Shown piece by piece: positions 1-10,171 of a DNA stretch of 64,000 bases. This DNA is from Lysinibacillus sp. FSL K6-0232 (lineage in GTDB: Bacteria; Bacillota; Bacilli; Bacillales_A; Planococcaceae). The number at the start of each line of letters is the position of its first letter. Position 1 is the first letter of the stretch. Both the position numbers and the translations under genes were made by a program. Location: positions 1,106,001 through 1,170,000 of the forward strand of contig NZ_JBBOYW010000001.1 in the NCBI RefSeq assembly GCF_038008325.1, given 5' to 3'. The notes under the pieces are model-generated. The model saw only the letters and a program-made list of their open reading frames with translations, ran no database searches and had not been told where the DNA came from.

Positions 1-10
1 AGGATGATAA

Positions 11-676
11 ATGAATGATTTAATCAATATTTTTTCCAATAGCGATCCAACCAACGTTTCTACATCTGTTAAGCTCTTACTACTATTAACGGTGCTGTCA
101 CTTGCACCTAGTATATTAATTTTAATGACCTCCTTTGCACGCATTGTCATTGTACTATCTTTTGTACGTACAGCATTGGCAACGCAACAAATGCCACCTA
201 ATCAGGTGATTATTGGTTTAGCATTATTTTTAACATTCTTTATTATGGCTCCAACCTTTCAGGAGGTTAATAATGAAGCACTACAGCCACTATTTGCAGA
301 AGAAATTGGGCTAGAGGAAGCGTATGATCGTGCAAGTGTGCCATTTAAAGAATTTATGAGTGAGCATACAAGGCAAAAAGACCTTGATTTATTTTTATCG
401 TATAATCAAGCAGAAAAGCCAGCATCTGTGGAAGAAATTCCCCTGACAATGCTTGTGCCTGCGTTTGCTTTAAGTGAAATAAAAACCGCATTTCAAATTG
501 GTTTTATGATTTTTATACCATTTCTAGTGATCGATATGATTGTTGCGAGTACATTAATGTCGATGGGGATGATGATGCTACCGCCAGTTATGATTTCATT
601 ACCATTTAAGATTCTCTTATTTGTACTTGTGGACGGATGGTATCTTGTAATGAAATCATTACTACAAAGTTTTTAG
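11..676 (+). CDS. fliP: Flagellar export gate protein FliP
   Basis: FliP is a core subunit of the flagellar type III export gate in the inner membrane, assembling with FliQ and FliR. The 221-residue product has a hydrophobic N-terminal segment, an 'ILIMTSFARIVIVLSF' type signature near residue 35, a soluble central segment and two C-terminal membrane helices containing 'MMMLPPVMISLPFKILLF', all typical of FliP. An AGGATG motif at 1-6 serves as ribosome binding site. In one upstream frame a stop (12-14) overlaps the fliP start as ATGA, as expected for translational coupling to a preceding fliO, but too little is present to name that gene. It is followed directly by fliQ. Confidence 0.97.
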   Translation: MNDLINIFSNSDPTNVSTSVKLLLLLTVLSLAPSILILMTSFARIVIVLSFVRTALATQQMPPNQVIIGLALFLTFFIMAPTFQEVNNEALQPLFAEEIGLEEAYDRASVPFKEFMSEHTRQKDLDLFLSYNQAEKPASVEEIPLTMLVPAFALSEIKTAFQIGFMIFIPFLVIDMIVASTLMSMGMMMLPPVMISLPFKILLFVLVDGWYLVMKSLLQSF

Positions 677-689
677 GGGATGATACAGT

Positions 690-959
690 ATGACAGGTGA
701 ATTGGTTATTTCCGTTGCAGAGCGTGCTATTATGATTGTCCTTCTAACAAGCGGTCCGCTACTATTAGTTGCTTTAATTACGGGTTTAGCGGTAAGTATC
801 TTTCAAGCAACAACGTCGATTCAAGAGCAAACATTAGCATTTGTACCAAAAATTGTTGCCGTTTTAGTGGCTATCGTATTTTTTGGTCCATGGATGTTAT
901 CTCAAGTTACAAGCTATGCGAGAGACATTTTTGAGAACCTGACGCGTTATATAGGGTGA
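690..959 (+). CDS. fliQ: Flagellar export gate protein FliQ
   Basis: This 89-residue protein has two membrane helices separated by a short polar turn, the family layout of FliQ. The central 'IFQATTSIQEQTLAFVPKI' motif is diagnostic. FliQ packs around FliP and FliR in the export gate. It lies 13 bases after fliP and 4 bases before fliR, so the three gate genes form one translational block. Confidence 0.97.
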   Translation: MTGELVISVAERAIMIVLLTSGPLLLVALITGLAVSIFQATTSIQEQTLAFVPKIVAVLVAIVFFGPWMLSQVTSYARDIFENLTRYIG

Positions 960-963
960 GTTT

Positions 964-1737
964 ATGGATGAATTAATTCCGCATTTAACGGTTTTTTTAT
1001 TAGTGCTTGTGCGTGTCTCCGCATTTTTTGTGACGGTTCCTTTTTTTTCGTATAGGACGATTCCAGCACAAGTTAAAATTACACTCGCGCTCGTTTTAGC
1101 TTGGATGATGTATTATACGTTAGATGTTGAGCCATTTGTCTTTAATGACGAGTACATATTACTAGTGATGAAAGAAGCGCTTGTGGGACTATTGCTTGGT
1201 CTTGTTGGCTATATCATTATGTCTGCAATTCAGATTGCGGGAAGCTTTATCGACTTTCAAATGGGTTTCGCTATTGCGAATATTATTGACCCACAAACAG
1301 GTGCTCAAAGTCCATTAATTGGTCAATTTTTTAACATACTAGCATTTCTTGTATTGTTAGCCATCGATGGTCATCATATGATTCTCAATGGTATTTATTA
1401 TAGTTATCAATTTTTACCGATGGATCAATTTCCGAATTTTTCAAGTGAAGGCTATATGCAGTTTATTATCACAACATTTACGGCTGTTTTTGCTATCGCC
1501 TTCCAAATGGCTGCACCTGTTGTTGCAACATTGTTTTTAGTCGATTTAGCTTTAGGGATTACGGCAAAGACAGTACCACAATTAAACATTTTTGTTGTCG
1601 GTTTTCCTATTAAAATTGGTGTTAGTTTTTTAGTGATGTTTACAATGATAGCTGTTATGGTTCAAGTTATTCAAAAGCTCATTACCATCATGATTTATGG
1701 TATACGTGATTTAATGGCTGTTTTAGGTGGTGGATAG
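964..1737 (+). CDS. fliR: Flagellar export gate protein FliR
   Basis: FliR completes the FliPQR export gate. The 257-residue product has about six membrane segments. It carries the family signature 'GFAIANIIDPQTGAQSPLIGQ' region (residues about 100-120) and a conserved C-terminal 'LNIFVVGFPIKIGVSF' stretch. Length matches the family. It starts 4 bases after fliQ, and its stop is one base from the flhB start. Confidence 0.97.
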   Translation: MDELIPHLTVFLLVLVRVSAFFVTVPFFSYRTIPAQVKITLALVLAWMMYYTLDVEPFVFNDEYILLVMKEALVGLLLGLVGYIIMSAIQIAGSFIDFQMGFAIANIIDPQTGAQSPLIGQFFNILAFLVLLAIDGHHMILNGIYYSYQFLPMDQFPNFSSEGYMQFIITTFTAVFAIAFQMAAPVVATLFLVDLALGITAKTVPQLNIFVVGFPIKIGVSFLVMFTMIAVMVQVIQKLITIMIYGIRDLMAVLGGG

Positions 1738-1738
1738 T

Positions 1739-2827
1739 ATGAAGCTACTACTAAATTTAGATATTCAGTTTTTTGCAGGTGAAAAAACCGAAAAGGCAAC
1801 CCCTAAGAAACGACAGGATGCTCGAAAAAAAGGGCAGGTTGTTAAAAGTCAGGATATTACAAGTGCCGTTGTAATGCTGATGGTATTTATCTTTTTACTT
1901 TTCTTTGCAGGCTCTTTACGTGACGAGCTATTAGCATTTTTTAGGCAAACCTTTATTCATAATATACGCGTTGAATCATTAACAATTGATAGTGTGATGC
2001 GCCTATTTTCCGAAACATTAATACAAATGGCTTTTATTATTGTTCCAATTATGGTGATTGCCATTGTTGGAGCACTTGCAGGTAATTTTCTACAATTTGG
2101 CTTTCTCTTTACATTAGAGCCAATGAAATTTGATTTAAAAAAAATGGACCCCATTAAAGGGCTGAAAAAAATCTTTTCTGTTAAGGCCATCGTGGAGCTG
2201 TTAAAGTCAGTCTTAAAAATTGGCTTTATCGGTGGTGTAACAACGATTATTGTTTGGACAAACTTGCCAGAGGTTTTAGCGCTTTCTTTTAAAAGTCCAT
2301 GGATGACACTGCTAACAGTAGGGAAGCTTGTTGGTATTATGGGAATAGCGGCTTCGTTAGTGTTACTATGTGTTTCCGTTTTAGACTGGATGTATCAAAA
2401 ACATGACTATGAAAAAAATCTTAAAATGTCTAAGCAGGATATTAAAGATGAATATAAAAATAGTGAGGGTGACCCACTGATTAAATCGAAAATCAAGCAG
2501 CGTCAACGTGAAATGGCAATGCGGCGTATGATGTCAGAGGTGCCAAATGCAGATGTTGTGATTACGAACCCTACTCACTATGCGATTGCTCTTAAATACG
2601 ATGAGGACAGTATGGATGCTCCCCGTGTCGTTGCAAAGGGTACAGACTTTATCGCTCAAAAAATTAAACTGATTGCTAAAGAGCATGATGTCATTATGGT
2701 AGAAAATAGACCATTAGCGCGTGCTATGTATGATCAGGTAGAAATCGGCGATCAAGTACCAGAAGAATTTTTTAAAGCCGTAGCAGAGGTACTCGCTTAT
2801 GTTTATCGCATGAAGCGAAAAATTTAA
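1739..2827 (+). CDS. flhB: Flagellar export switch protein FlhB
   Basis: FlhB gates export and switches substrate class from rod/hook to filament by self-cleavage. I chose ATG 1739 (362 residues) because the protein then begins MKLLLNLDIQFFAGEKTEKA, like Bacillus FlhB; an upstream in-frame GTG at 1727 would overlap fliR. Four membrane segments occupy roughly residues 30-210. The cytoplasmic domain contains the autocleavage motif NPTH within 'DVVITNPTHYAIALKY'. It lies between fliR and flhA, as in the Bacillus fla/che operon. Confidence 0.96.
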   Translation: MKLLLNLDIQFFAGEKTEKATPKKRQDARKKGQVVKSQDITSAVVMLMVFIFLLFFAGSLRDELLAFFRQTFIHNIRVESLTIDSVMRLFSETLIQMAFIIVPIMVIAIVGALAGNFLQFGFLFTLEPMKFDLKKMDPIKGLKKIFSVKAIVELLKSVLKIGFIGGVTTIIVWTNLPEVLALSFKSPWMTLLTVGKLVGIMGIAASLVLLCVSVLDWMYQKHDYEKNLKMSKQDIKDEYKNSEGDPLIKSKIKQRQREMAMRRMMSEVPNADVVITNPTHYAIALKYDEDSMDAPRVVAKGTDFIAQKIKLIAKEHDVIMVENRPLARAMYDQVEIGDQVPEEFFKAVAEVLAYVYRMKRKI

Positions 2828-2851
2828 AGCTTTTAAGTAGGAGGGACACAA

Positions 2852-4885
2852 ATGAAAGTTCGCGATATCGGGGTTTTAGGTGCGGTTATTTTAATCGTTG
2901 CGATGCTCATCATCCCTCTTCCTCCATGGATGTTAAGTTTCTTAATTGTCATGAATATTACATTTGGCATAATTGTACTGTTAACAGCAATGAGTATGAA
3001 GGAAGCATTGGATTTTTCCATTTTCCCTTCAGTAATTTTACTATTAACCTTGTTCCGATTAGGCTTAAGTGTTTCGACAACCCGTGCTATTTTGGCAAAT
3101 GGCGATGCAGGAGCGGTTGTTGAAACCTTTGGTGACTTTGTAGTTGGAGGAAATGTTCTTGTTGGTCTAGTTGTCTTTTTAATTCTTGTACTCATTCAGT
3201 TTATTGTTATTACAAAAGGTTCGGAGCGTGTGGCTGAAGTAGCAGCTCGTTTCACGCTCGATGCGATGCCTGGTAAACAAATGAGTATTGATGCTGACTT
3301 AAATGCAGGAATTATTTCCGAAAAAGAAGCACGTGAACGACGTGAAAAAGTAGCAGGAGAAGCAGATTTTTATGGAGCAATGGATGGTGCCACAAAATTT
3401 GTAAAAGGAGATGCCATTGCTTCAATGGTAATGGTTATTATTAACTTACTCTTTGGTATTGTCATTGGTGTCGTGCAAATGGGGCTCCCATTTGCTGAGG
3501 CAGCAACGCACTTTTCAAAGCTAACAGTAGGAGATGGTATCGTTTCTCAAATTCCTGCACTACTAATTTCAACTGCAACAGGGATTGTTGTAACGCGTGC
3601 CTCTTCTAAAGGAAGTCTTGGTGAGGATATTACAGGACAGCTATTTGCTCAAGCGAAGCTGCTATATGTAGCTGGTGGTACAATTATTTTACTAGGATTA
3701 TTTACGCCAATTCCAGATTGGATAACATTACCGATAGGAATAGCTCTTATTGCAGGAGCATATATGATGGGACGTAAGAAGCCTGAGGATGAAGAGGAAT
3801 TACTGGAAATTGAGGAAGAAGTGGCAACAGACGGTATGAAAAGCCCTGAAAATGTTGTGAATTTATTAAATGTGGACCCGATTGAATTTGAATTTGGCTA
3901 CGGATTAATTCCTTTAGTGGATGCTGCCCAAGGCGGAGATTTATTAGATCGTGTAATTATGATTCGTCGTCAGCTAGCATTGGAATTAGGAATAGTGATT
4001 CCAGTTGTTCGTATTCGTGACAATATTCAGCTTCAGCCAAATGAATATCGCATCAAAATTAAAGGCAATGAAATGGCACGAGGCGAGCTATTGCTGGATC
4101 ATTATTTAGCAATGAGCCCTGGGGACGATGATTCGATTGAAGGCATTGATACAGTTGAACCTTCATTTGGATTACCTGCTAAATGGATTACAGAGCAGGT
4201 AAAGGAAGAGGCAGAGATGTTTGGCTACACAGTTGTAGACCCGCCAAGTGTAGTTTCAACACACTTAACAGAAGTCATTCGTGCAAATGCTCACGAATTG
4301 CTAGGTCGTCAAGAAACAAAGCAATTGATCGATCATTTACGCGAAACACATCCAATTTTAGTCGAAGAATTAACACCTACACCTTTATCTACGGGTGAAA
4401 TTCAAAAGGTACTTGGCAAGCTGCTACGAGAAAATGTTTCAGTACGTAACCTACCAATTATTTTTGAAACATTGGCTGATTACGCTAAGCTAACAAGTGA
4501 CACAGATATTTTAACGGAATATGTACGACAATCATTGGCTCGTCAAATTACTGCCCAGTATGTTGGAGATAGCCCAGCATTAAAGGTTATTACAGTGTCA
4601 GGGAAAGTAGAAAAAATGATTGCGGATAGTATTCAACAAACGGATCATGGCAATTATTTAGCAATGGACCCACAAGATTCTCAAACAATATTAGAAACGA
4701 TTGCTGCAGAAGTAGAACGTGTTTCCTTTATGGAACAATCGGCTATTATTTTATGCTCGCCAGCGGTGCGAATGTACTTACGACAATTAACAGAACGTTA
4801 TTTCCCGCAAATTCCAGTTCTTTCTTATAATGAATTGGATGCTTCGGTTGAAATTCAAAGTGTTGGGGTGGTGAATGTTCAATGA
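2852..4885 (+). CDS. flhA: Flagellar export apparatus protein FlhA
   Basis: FlhA is the large export-gate protein whose cytoplasmic ring docks chaperone-substrate complexes. The 677-residue product has an N-terminal half with about eight membrane helices, and the conserved cytoplasmic loop 'RFTLDAMPGKQMSIDADLNAG' region near residue 130. The C-terminal half (after about residue 330) is the soluble four-subdomain docking region. The start has a clear GGAGGG ribosome binding site. Its stop overlaps the flhF start as ATGA. Confidence 0.98.
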   Translation: MKVRDIGVLGAVILIVAMLIIPLPPWMLSFLIVMNITFGIIVLLTAMSMKEALDFSIFPSVILLLTLFRLGLSVSTTRAILANGDAGAVVETFGDFVVGGNVLVGLVVFLILVLIQFIVITKGSERVAEVAARFTLDAMPGKQMSIDADLNAGIISEKEARERREKVAGEADFYGAMDGATKFVKGDAIASMVMVIINLLFGIVIGVVQMGLPFAEAATHFSKLTVGDGIVSQIPALLISTATGIVVTRASSKGSLGEDITGQLFAQAKLLYVAGGTIILLGLFTPIPDWITLPIGIALIAGAYMMGRKKPEDEEELLEIEEEVATDGMKSPENVVNLLNVDPIEFEFGYGLIPLVDAAQGGDLLDRVIMIRRQLALELGIVIPVVRIRDNIQLQPNEYRIKIKGNEMARGELLLDHYLAMSPGDDDSIEGIDTVEPSFGLPAKWITEQVKEEAEMFGYTVVDPPSVVSTHLTEVIRANAHELLGRQETKQLIDHLRETHPILVEELTPTPLSTGEIQKVLGKLLRENVSVRNLPIIFETLADYAKLTSDTDILTEYVRQSLARQITAQYVGDSPALKVITVSGKVEKMIADSIQQTDHGNYLAMDPQDSQTILETIAAEVERVSFMEQSAIILCSPAVRMYLRQLTERYFPQIPVLSYNELDASVEIQSVGVVNVQ

Positions 4886-6057
4886 AAATGAAAAAATATT
4901 ATGCATCTTCCATACCAGAAGCGATGAAGCAAGTGCGGGCAGAGTTAGGTGAGGACGCTGTTATATTAAACTCAAAAGTAATCATTACTAAAAAATTTTT
5001 TGGTATGATTAAAAAGAAAAGTTTTGAAGTAGTTGCAGGTGTTGATACAATTGAACCAACACTTGTAGCTCCAGCACCTCCAGCAACAAAAGACAATGCA
5101 AGGCTACAAGAGCTTACAAACGCTATTCAAGCAAAAATTCATCAGGATCAACCACAGCCTGATGCTGTAAACGAGGACACTGGTATTTCAGAAGAATTGA
5201 GGAAGGAAATTGCAGATTTAAAATCTTTAATGCAATCTATGCATAAAAAGACTACCCAAGCTCAATATCCCGATGAACTCTTACCCTTCATTGAATACTT
5301 AAGACAGCAAGAGCTAAGTGAAGAGCTCATCACAACGATTGGTGATGAGCTTTTTATGTATTTTAAAGAAGCGTCAGAAATAAACTTTTCACAATGCAAA
5401 TTAATAACAAAAAATTTATTGCGTAAAAAGCTAGAAGGACTTCCAATGGGAGGATTGTCTTACGAACGAAAATATATTAATGTTTTAGGCCCAACGGGTG
5501 TTGGTAAAACGACAACAATTGCCAAAATGGCAGCGAGAGCAGTATTAGAAAAAAAGAAGAAAATTGGTTTTATTACGACTGATACTTACCGAATTGCTGC
5601 AATAGAGCAGCTAAAAACATATGCTGGGTTATTACAGGCTCCTGTTGAAATTGCCTATAATGCAACAGATTTTGAACAGTCTATTCAAAAATTATCCCAT
5701 TTAGACTTAGTATTTATCGATACAGCTGGCCGAAATTATAAAGAAGTAAAATATGTAGATGATCTCCAACGTCTTATTAAATTTGATGATCAAGCAGAAT
5801 CCTATCTAGTCCTTGCTATGACGACAAAAGAAAAAGATATGGTGAACATTGTAGACCAATTTAAGCAGTTACCAATTGAAAAATTCATTTTCACTAAAAT
5901 TGATGAAACAAATTCTATTGGCACAATGGTCAATTTAATGATTAAATATAATAAAGGACTTGCTTACTATACAAATGGTCAAGAAGTACCAGAGGATATT
6001 GAGGAAGCTGATTTAGAAGCAGTGCTTAATTTGTTTTTTCAAGGTGAAGAAAAATGA
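4882..6057 (+). CDS. flhF: Flagellar SRP-family GTPase FlhF
   Basis: FlhF is an SRP-type GTPase that helps set flagellar position and number. The 391-residue product has an N-terminal B region ending in a flexible Ala/Pro/Gln segment, an N domain, and a G domain. The G domain shows GPTGVGKTTT (about residue 203), DTYRIAA, DTAGR and TKIDET. ATGA overlaps couple it to flhA upstream and flhG downstream. Its GTPase activity is known to be stimulated by the N-terminus of FlhG, the next gene. Confidence 0.97.
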   Translation: MKMKKYYASSIPEAMKQVRAELGEDAVILNSKVIITKKFFGMIKKKSFEVVAGVDTIEPTLVAPAPPATKDNARLQELTNAIQAKIHQDQPQPDAVNEDTGISEELRKEIADLKSLMQSMHKKTTQAQYPDELLPFIEYLRQQELSEELITTIGDELFMYFKEASEINFSQCKLITKNLLRKKLEGLPMGGLSYERKYINVLGPTGVGKTTTIAKMAARAVLEKKKKIGFITTDTYRIAAIEQLKTYAGLLQAPVEIAYNATDFEQSIQKLSHLDLVFIDTAGRNYKEVKYVDDLQRLIKFDDQAESYLVLAMTTKEKDMVNIVDQFKQLPIEKFIFTKIDETNSIGTMVNLMIKYNKGLAYYTNGQEVPEDIEEADLEAVLNLFFQGEEK

Positions 6058-6929
6058 GAGATCAAGCTGAAACACTGCGCTTGAAAATGATGAGGCAGCA
6101 AGGAGAGCTAGGCAGAGCAATTGCAGTTGTAAGCGGCAAAGGTGGAGTTGGTAAAAGTAACTTCACGATGAATTTTGCCATAACATTGGTCCATAAAGGA
6201 AAAAAAGTTGCCATTGTTGATATGGATATTGGTATGGGAAATATCAATATTTTAATTGGAAAAAATGCTTCTTATAGTTTAAAAGATTATTTGGAAGGAA
6301 ATAAGTTACTAGATGAGGTAATATTTGAGGGACCCCATGGTTTACAATATATTGCAGGTGGGTCTGGTATGACAGGGGTTCTTGATTGGTCAGAGAGCAT
6401 GTTTGAACGACTTATTCAGGCATTTGAACAACTTCAAAAGGATTTTGATTATATTCTATTTGATATGGGAGCAGGTGCGACAAATTGGTCGTTAGATTTA
6501 CTAACCTCCATTGATGAAATTATTGTTATTTCAACTGCGGAGCCGACTTCTATAACAGATGCATACTCAATGATGAAGTATATTCATGTGCGCGATCCAG
6601 AGAAGCAGTTTTATATTCTTTGTAACCGTGCTTTTAGCAAAGAAGAAGGCATTGAAACAAATGAACGTTTACAGCTTACAATGAAGCGTTTTTTGGATAA
6701 AGATGTGACAATTCTAGGCTCATTACCCGAAGACCCTGTTGTGCGTAAGGCTGTGCGTGAGCAAGTACCATTTTCACTTGCTTATCCAGACGCACTTATT
6801 TCAAAGACATTACAGCTAATAGTCGTTCGTTTTATGGAGCATCGTGCAGAAGAAATACATGCACATGACCAGACAGCAAAGAGATTTTTAACAAAACTAA
6901 GAAGTATTTTTTCGAAAGGGCGTGATTAA
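6054..6929 (+). CDS. flhG: MinD-like ATPase FlhG (YlxH)
   Basis: FlhG is a ParA/MinD-family ATPase that works with FlhF in flagellar placement. The 291-residue protein has a deviant Walker A, 'SGKGGVGKSN', at about residues 27-36, a Walker A' region 'VAIVDMDIGMGNINI', and a 'FDMGAGATNWSLDLL' segment. The short N-terminal extension with 'DQAETLRLKMMRQ' fits the FlhF-activating DQAxxLR helix known in the family. It overlaps flhF by four bases and abuts cheB. Confidence 0.96.
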   Translation: MRDQAETLRLKMMRQQGELGRAIAVVSGKGGVGKSNFTMNFAITLVHKGKKVAIVDMDIGMGNINILIGKNASYSLKDYLEGNKLLDEVIFEGPHGLQYIAGGSGMTGVLDWSESMFERLIQAFEQLQKDFDYILFDMGAGATNWSLDLLTSIDEIIVISTAEPTSITDAYSMMKYIHVRDPEKQFYILCNRAFSKEEGIETNERLQLTMKRFLDKDVTILGSLPEDPVVRKAVREQVPFSLAYPDALISKTLQLIVVRFMEHRAEEIHAHDQTAKRFLTKLRSIFSKGRD

Positions 6930-8081
6930 TTGGACTTTTTACATAAAAGCAAGCTATTAGTTGTGGATGATTCTGCTTTTATGAGAAAGCTAATTAGTGA
7001 CTTTTTTGTTGGCAACTCGAAGGTGGAGGTAGTCGGTACAGCACGAAATGGCAAAGATGCAATAAAAAAGATTCAAACATTGAAACCAACAGTTGTAACA
7101 ATGGATATTGAGATGCCTGAAATGAATGGGCTAGATGCTTTGAAGGAAATTATGGCACAATGCCCAGTTCCTGTTGTCATGCTTTCTAGCACCACACAGC
7201 GCGGGACAGAAAATGCCATAGCAGCAATTGAAAATGGAGCTATAGATTTTGTCGCCAAGCCAAGCGGAACGATCTCTCTTGATTTACATAAAGTCCAAAG
7301 TGAGCTTGTGCATAAAGTAGAACAAGCAGCATTGGTGCCAGTTTCCAAATTGAAAACCCCTTCTGGTAGTAAACGTCAACAAGAACCAGTACCAAAGGTG
7401 AACACTGTAATAAAGGAACCACAGCAGCAACGAATGTCGACTCCTGCAACTCCCATCCCAGCTAAATTAGAAGCGGTAAGATCACAGGCAGGGTGGAGCA
7501 GAACAGGAAGGAAAATTGTGCTAATTGGCACATCAACAGGAGGACCTCGCGCACTTCAGGAGGTTATTACTAAAATTCCAAAGTCCATTCAAGCGCCTAT
7601 TTTAATTGTTCAACATATGCCAGCAGGATTTACCAAATCACTCGCCACACGTCTTGACCAGCTCAGTGAAATTAATGTAAAGGAAGCTGAGCAGGGTGAT
7701 ATTTTACAAAATGGCGTGGCTTATATTGCGCCTGGTGGCTATCATTTAAAGCTGAGAAAAGTAGGAACGACATTTGGCATTGTCCTTGATAATCAGGAGG
7801 CCCCTAGAGCTGGCCATCGACCTTCTGTAGATGTTATGTTCGAAGATATTAGCCAATATAATGATTTTGATAAAGTAGCCGTAATTATGACAGGCATGGG
7901 GCATGATGGCTCTAATGGCTTAAAAGTGCTGAAAAATACTGGAAATGTCATTGCCATTGCAGAATCAGCAGAAACTTGCATTGTCTATGGGATGCCAAAA
8001 GCAGCCGTAGAAACACAGCTTGTGGATGAGGTTGCAGATGTGGATGATATTGCACAAACAATAATGAAATATTTGCCTTAA
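6930..8081 (+). CDS. cheB: Chemotaxis response regulator methylesterase CheB
   Basis: CheB removes methyl groups from, and deamidates, chemoreceptors during adaptation. It starts with TTG immediately after the flhG stop, with an AAAGGG motif upstream. The 383-residue protein has an N-terminal receiver domain (acidic pair D13-D14, phospho-acceptor D59 in 'VVTMDIEMPEMNG') and a Gln/Pro-rich linker (about 135-180). The C-terminal esterase domain carries 'GTSTGGPRAL' (catalytic Ser), 'VQHMPAGFT' (His) and 'MTGMGHDGS' (Asp). Phosphorylation by CheA, the next gene, activates it. Confidence 0.98.
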   Translation: MDFLHKSKLLVVDDSAFMRKLISDFFVGNSKVEVVGTARNGKDAIKKIQTLKPTVVTMDIEMPEMNGLDALKEIMAQCPVPVVMLSSTTQRGTENAIAAIENGAIDFVAKPSGTISLDLHKVQSELVHKVEQAALVPVSKLKTPSGSKRQQEPVPKVNTVIKEPQQQRMSTPATPIPAKLEAVRSQAGWSRTGRKIVLIGTSTGGPRALQEVITKIPKSIQAPILIVQHMPAGFTKSLATRLDQLSEINVKEAEQGDILQNGVAYIAPGGYHLKLRKVGTTFGIVLDNQEAPRAGHRPSVDVMFEDISQYNDFDKVAVIMTGMGHDGSNGLKVLKNTGNVIAIAESAETCIVYGMPKAAVETQLVDEVADVDDIAQTIMKYLP

Positions 8082-8096
8082 AAGGGGTGTCCTCTT

Positions 8097-10145
8097 ATGG
8101 AAGTCAATCAATATTTAGAGATGTTTATTGAAGAAAGTAAAGAGCATTTACAAGCATGTAGCGAGCATTTATTAGAATTAGAAAAAAGCCCAGATGATTT
8201 GGCGATTGTAGGGGAAATTTTCCGTTCTGCGCATACATTAAAAGGTATGTCTGCTACAATGGGCTTTGAAGATTTAGCCGATTTAACACATAAAATGGAA
8301 AACGTGTTAGATGCGATTCGTAATGAAAAAATTCATGTTACACCTGAAATTTTAGATGTTGTCTTTGAATCTGTTGATCATTTAGAAGAAATGGTAATGG
8401 ATATTGCAAGCGGTGGAGATGGCAAGCGAGATGTATCGTCAACGGTTGCACAGCTGAAGCGTATCGAATTAGGAGAGGAAGCGGTGGTAGTACCTGAGGT
8501 GGCGCCAGCAGCTGTAGAAAGCACTTTACACTACGATGGCTTTGAGCAAACGGTTATTACGCAATCCTCCGAGCAAGGCTTCCATGCGTTTGAGATTTCA
8601 GTGAAATTACGTGAAGATTGTCTACTAAAGGCTGCACGCGTCTTTATGGTATTTGAGATTTTAGAAAAAGATGGGGATGTTATTAAAGCAAGTCCATCTG
8701 TTGAAAAGCTTGAGGATGAACAATTTGATCAACAGTTTTATGTAGCATTTGTCACAAAAGAGTCAGCCGAAGATATGCAGAAAAAGCTTATGAAAGTTTC
8801 TGAGGTTGAGGAAGTAATTGTAACACCGATCAATCAAAAAGCATTTAGTGAAAAAGAATTTGAAGCACAGCAAGAAGTAGTTGCGACAGCAACAGTAGAA
8901 GAAGCGGCTGTACCAGCAAAAGCTGAGCCTGTAGCAAAGCCTGAAAAAGCAGCAGCTCCTGCAAAGGCTGATAAAAATCACCATGCGCCTGTTGGGAATA
9001 AAACGATTCGTGTGAATATTGAACGTCTAGATATTTTAATGAATTTATTTGAAGAGCTGGTGATTGACCGTGGTCGATTACAGTCGATTTCATCAGAAGT
9101 GAACCATGGTGAGCTAAATGAAACAGTAGAGCGTATGAGCCGTGTAATGGGTGATTTACAAACAATCATTTTAACAATGCGCATGGTGCCAGTTGAAACG
9201 GTATTCAACCGCTTCCCAAAAATGATTCGTCAGCTATCGCGTGATTTAAATAAAAAAATAAACCTTGAAATTATTGGTGCTGAAACAGAGCTTGACCGTA
9301 CCGTTATTGATGAAATTGGCGATCCACTTGTCCATTTAATCCGCAACTCTGTGGATCATGGTATTGAAAACCCAACGACTCGTCGTGCAAAAGGTAAGCC
9401 AGAAGAAGGAACGGTTGTACTGCGTGCCTACCATAGTGGCAACTATGTCTTTATTGAAATTGAAGATGACGGTGCAGGTATTAATCGTGATAAAGTATTA
9501 GCAAAGGCTATTGCTAAAGGTGTTGTTACACAAGAACAATCCTACTCCATGTCTGATAAGCAAATTAATGAGCTAATTTTAGCTTCAGGCTTCTCGACAG
9601 CAGATGTTATTTCTGATGTATCGGGTCGAGGTGTAGGGCTGGATGTTGTAAAAACAACAATTGAATCACTTGGTGGGAATATTTCCATTGAATCTACACA
9701 AGATGTAGGCTCAAAATTCTCTATTCAACTACCACTAACATTATCGATTATTTCAGTTATGCTTGTGGAAATTGAAAAAGAGATTTATGCAATTCCACTA
9801 TCGTCTATTATCGAAACATCTATTATCCGTTCATCAGAGATTATGAATGCACATAATCAAAAAGTAATCGACTTCCGTGGCAAAGTTGTTCCATTGGTAT
9901 TCTTAGAGGAAATCTTTGAAGTGCCTCGTAAAGAGCAACAGGATGAGGAATTCCATTCAGTTGTTATTGTTCGTAAAGGTGAAAAGCTTGCAGGTTTAGT
10001 GGTAGATTCCTTTATCGGTCAACAGGAGATTGTCTTGAAGTCACTAGGAAATTACTTAACAAATATCTTTGCTATTTCAGGTGCAACAATTTTAGGTAAC
10101 GGGAAAGTAGCCTTAATTGTCGATTGCAATGCATTAATTAAATAA
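8097..10145 (+). CDS. cheA: Chemotaxis histidine kinase CheA
   Basis: CheA couples receptors to CheY and CheB phosphorylation. The 682 residues follow the standard order. The P1 HPt domain has phospho-His46 in 'SAHTLKGMS'; next come the P2 regulator-binding region and an Ala/Glu/Lys/Pro-rich linker (about 265-300). P3 dimerisation follows. The P4 ATPase carries the N box 'HLIRNSVDHGIE', G1 'EDDGAGI' and G2 'GRGVGLDVV'. P5 is the CheW-like coupling domain. Length is close to that of Bacillus CheA. It sits between cheB and cheW in one operon. Confidence 0.98.
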   Translation: MEVNQYLEMFIEESKEHLQACSEHLLELEKSPDDLAIVGEIFRSAHTLKGMSATMGFEDLADLTHKMENVLDAIRNEKIHVTPEILDVVFESVDHLEEMVMDIASGGDGKRDVSSTVAQLKRIELGEEAVVVPEVAPAAVESTLHYDGFEQTVITQSSEQGFHAFEISVKLREDCLLKAARVFMVFEILEKDGDVIKASPSVEKLEDEQFDQQFYVAFVTKESAEDMQKKLMKVSEVEEVIVTPINQKAFSEKEFEAQQEVVATATVEEAAVPAKAEPVAKPEKAAAPAKADKNHHAPVGNKTIRVNIERLDILMNLFEELVIDRGRLQSISSEVNHGELNETVERMSRVMGDLQTIILTMRMVPVETVFNRFPKMIRQLSRDLNKKINLEIIGAETELDRTVIDEIGDPLVHLIRNSVDHGIENPTTRRAKGKPEEGTVVLRAYHSGNYVFIEIEDDGAGINRDKVLAKAIAKGVVTQEQSYSMSDKQINELILASGFSTADVISDVSGRGVGLDVVKTTIESLGGNISIESTQDVGSKFSIQLPLTLSIISVMLVEIEKEIYAIPLSSIIETSIIRSSEIMNAHNQKVIDFRGKVVPLVFLEEIFEVPRKEQQDEEFHSVVIVRKGEKLAGLVVDSFIGQQEIVLKSLGNYLTNIFAISGATILGNGKVALIVDCNALIK

Positions 10146-10171
10146 GGTGAATGAATAGAGAGGTGTAAAGT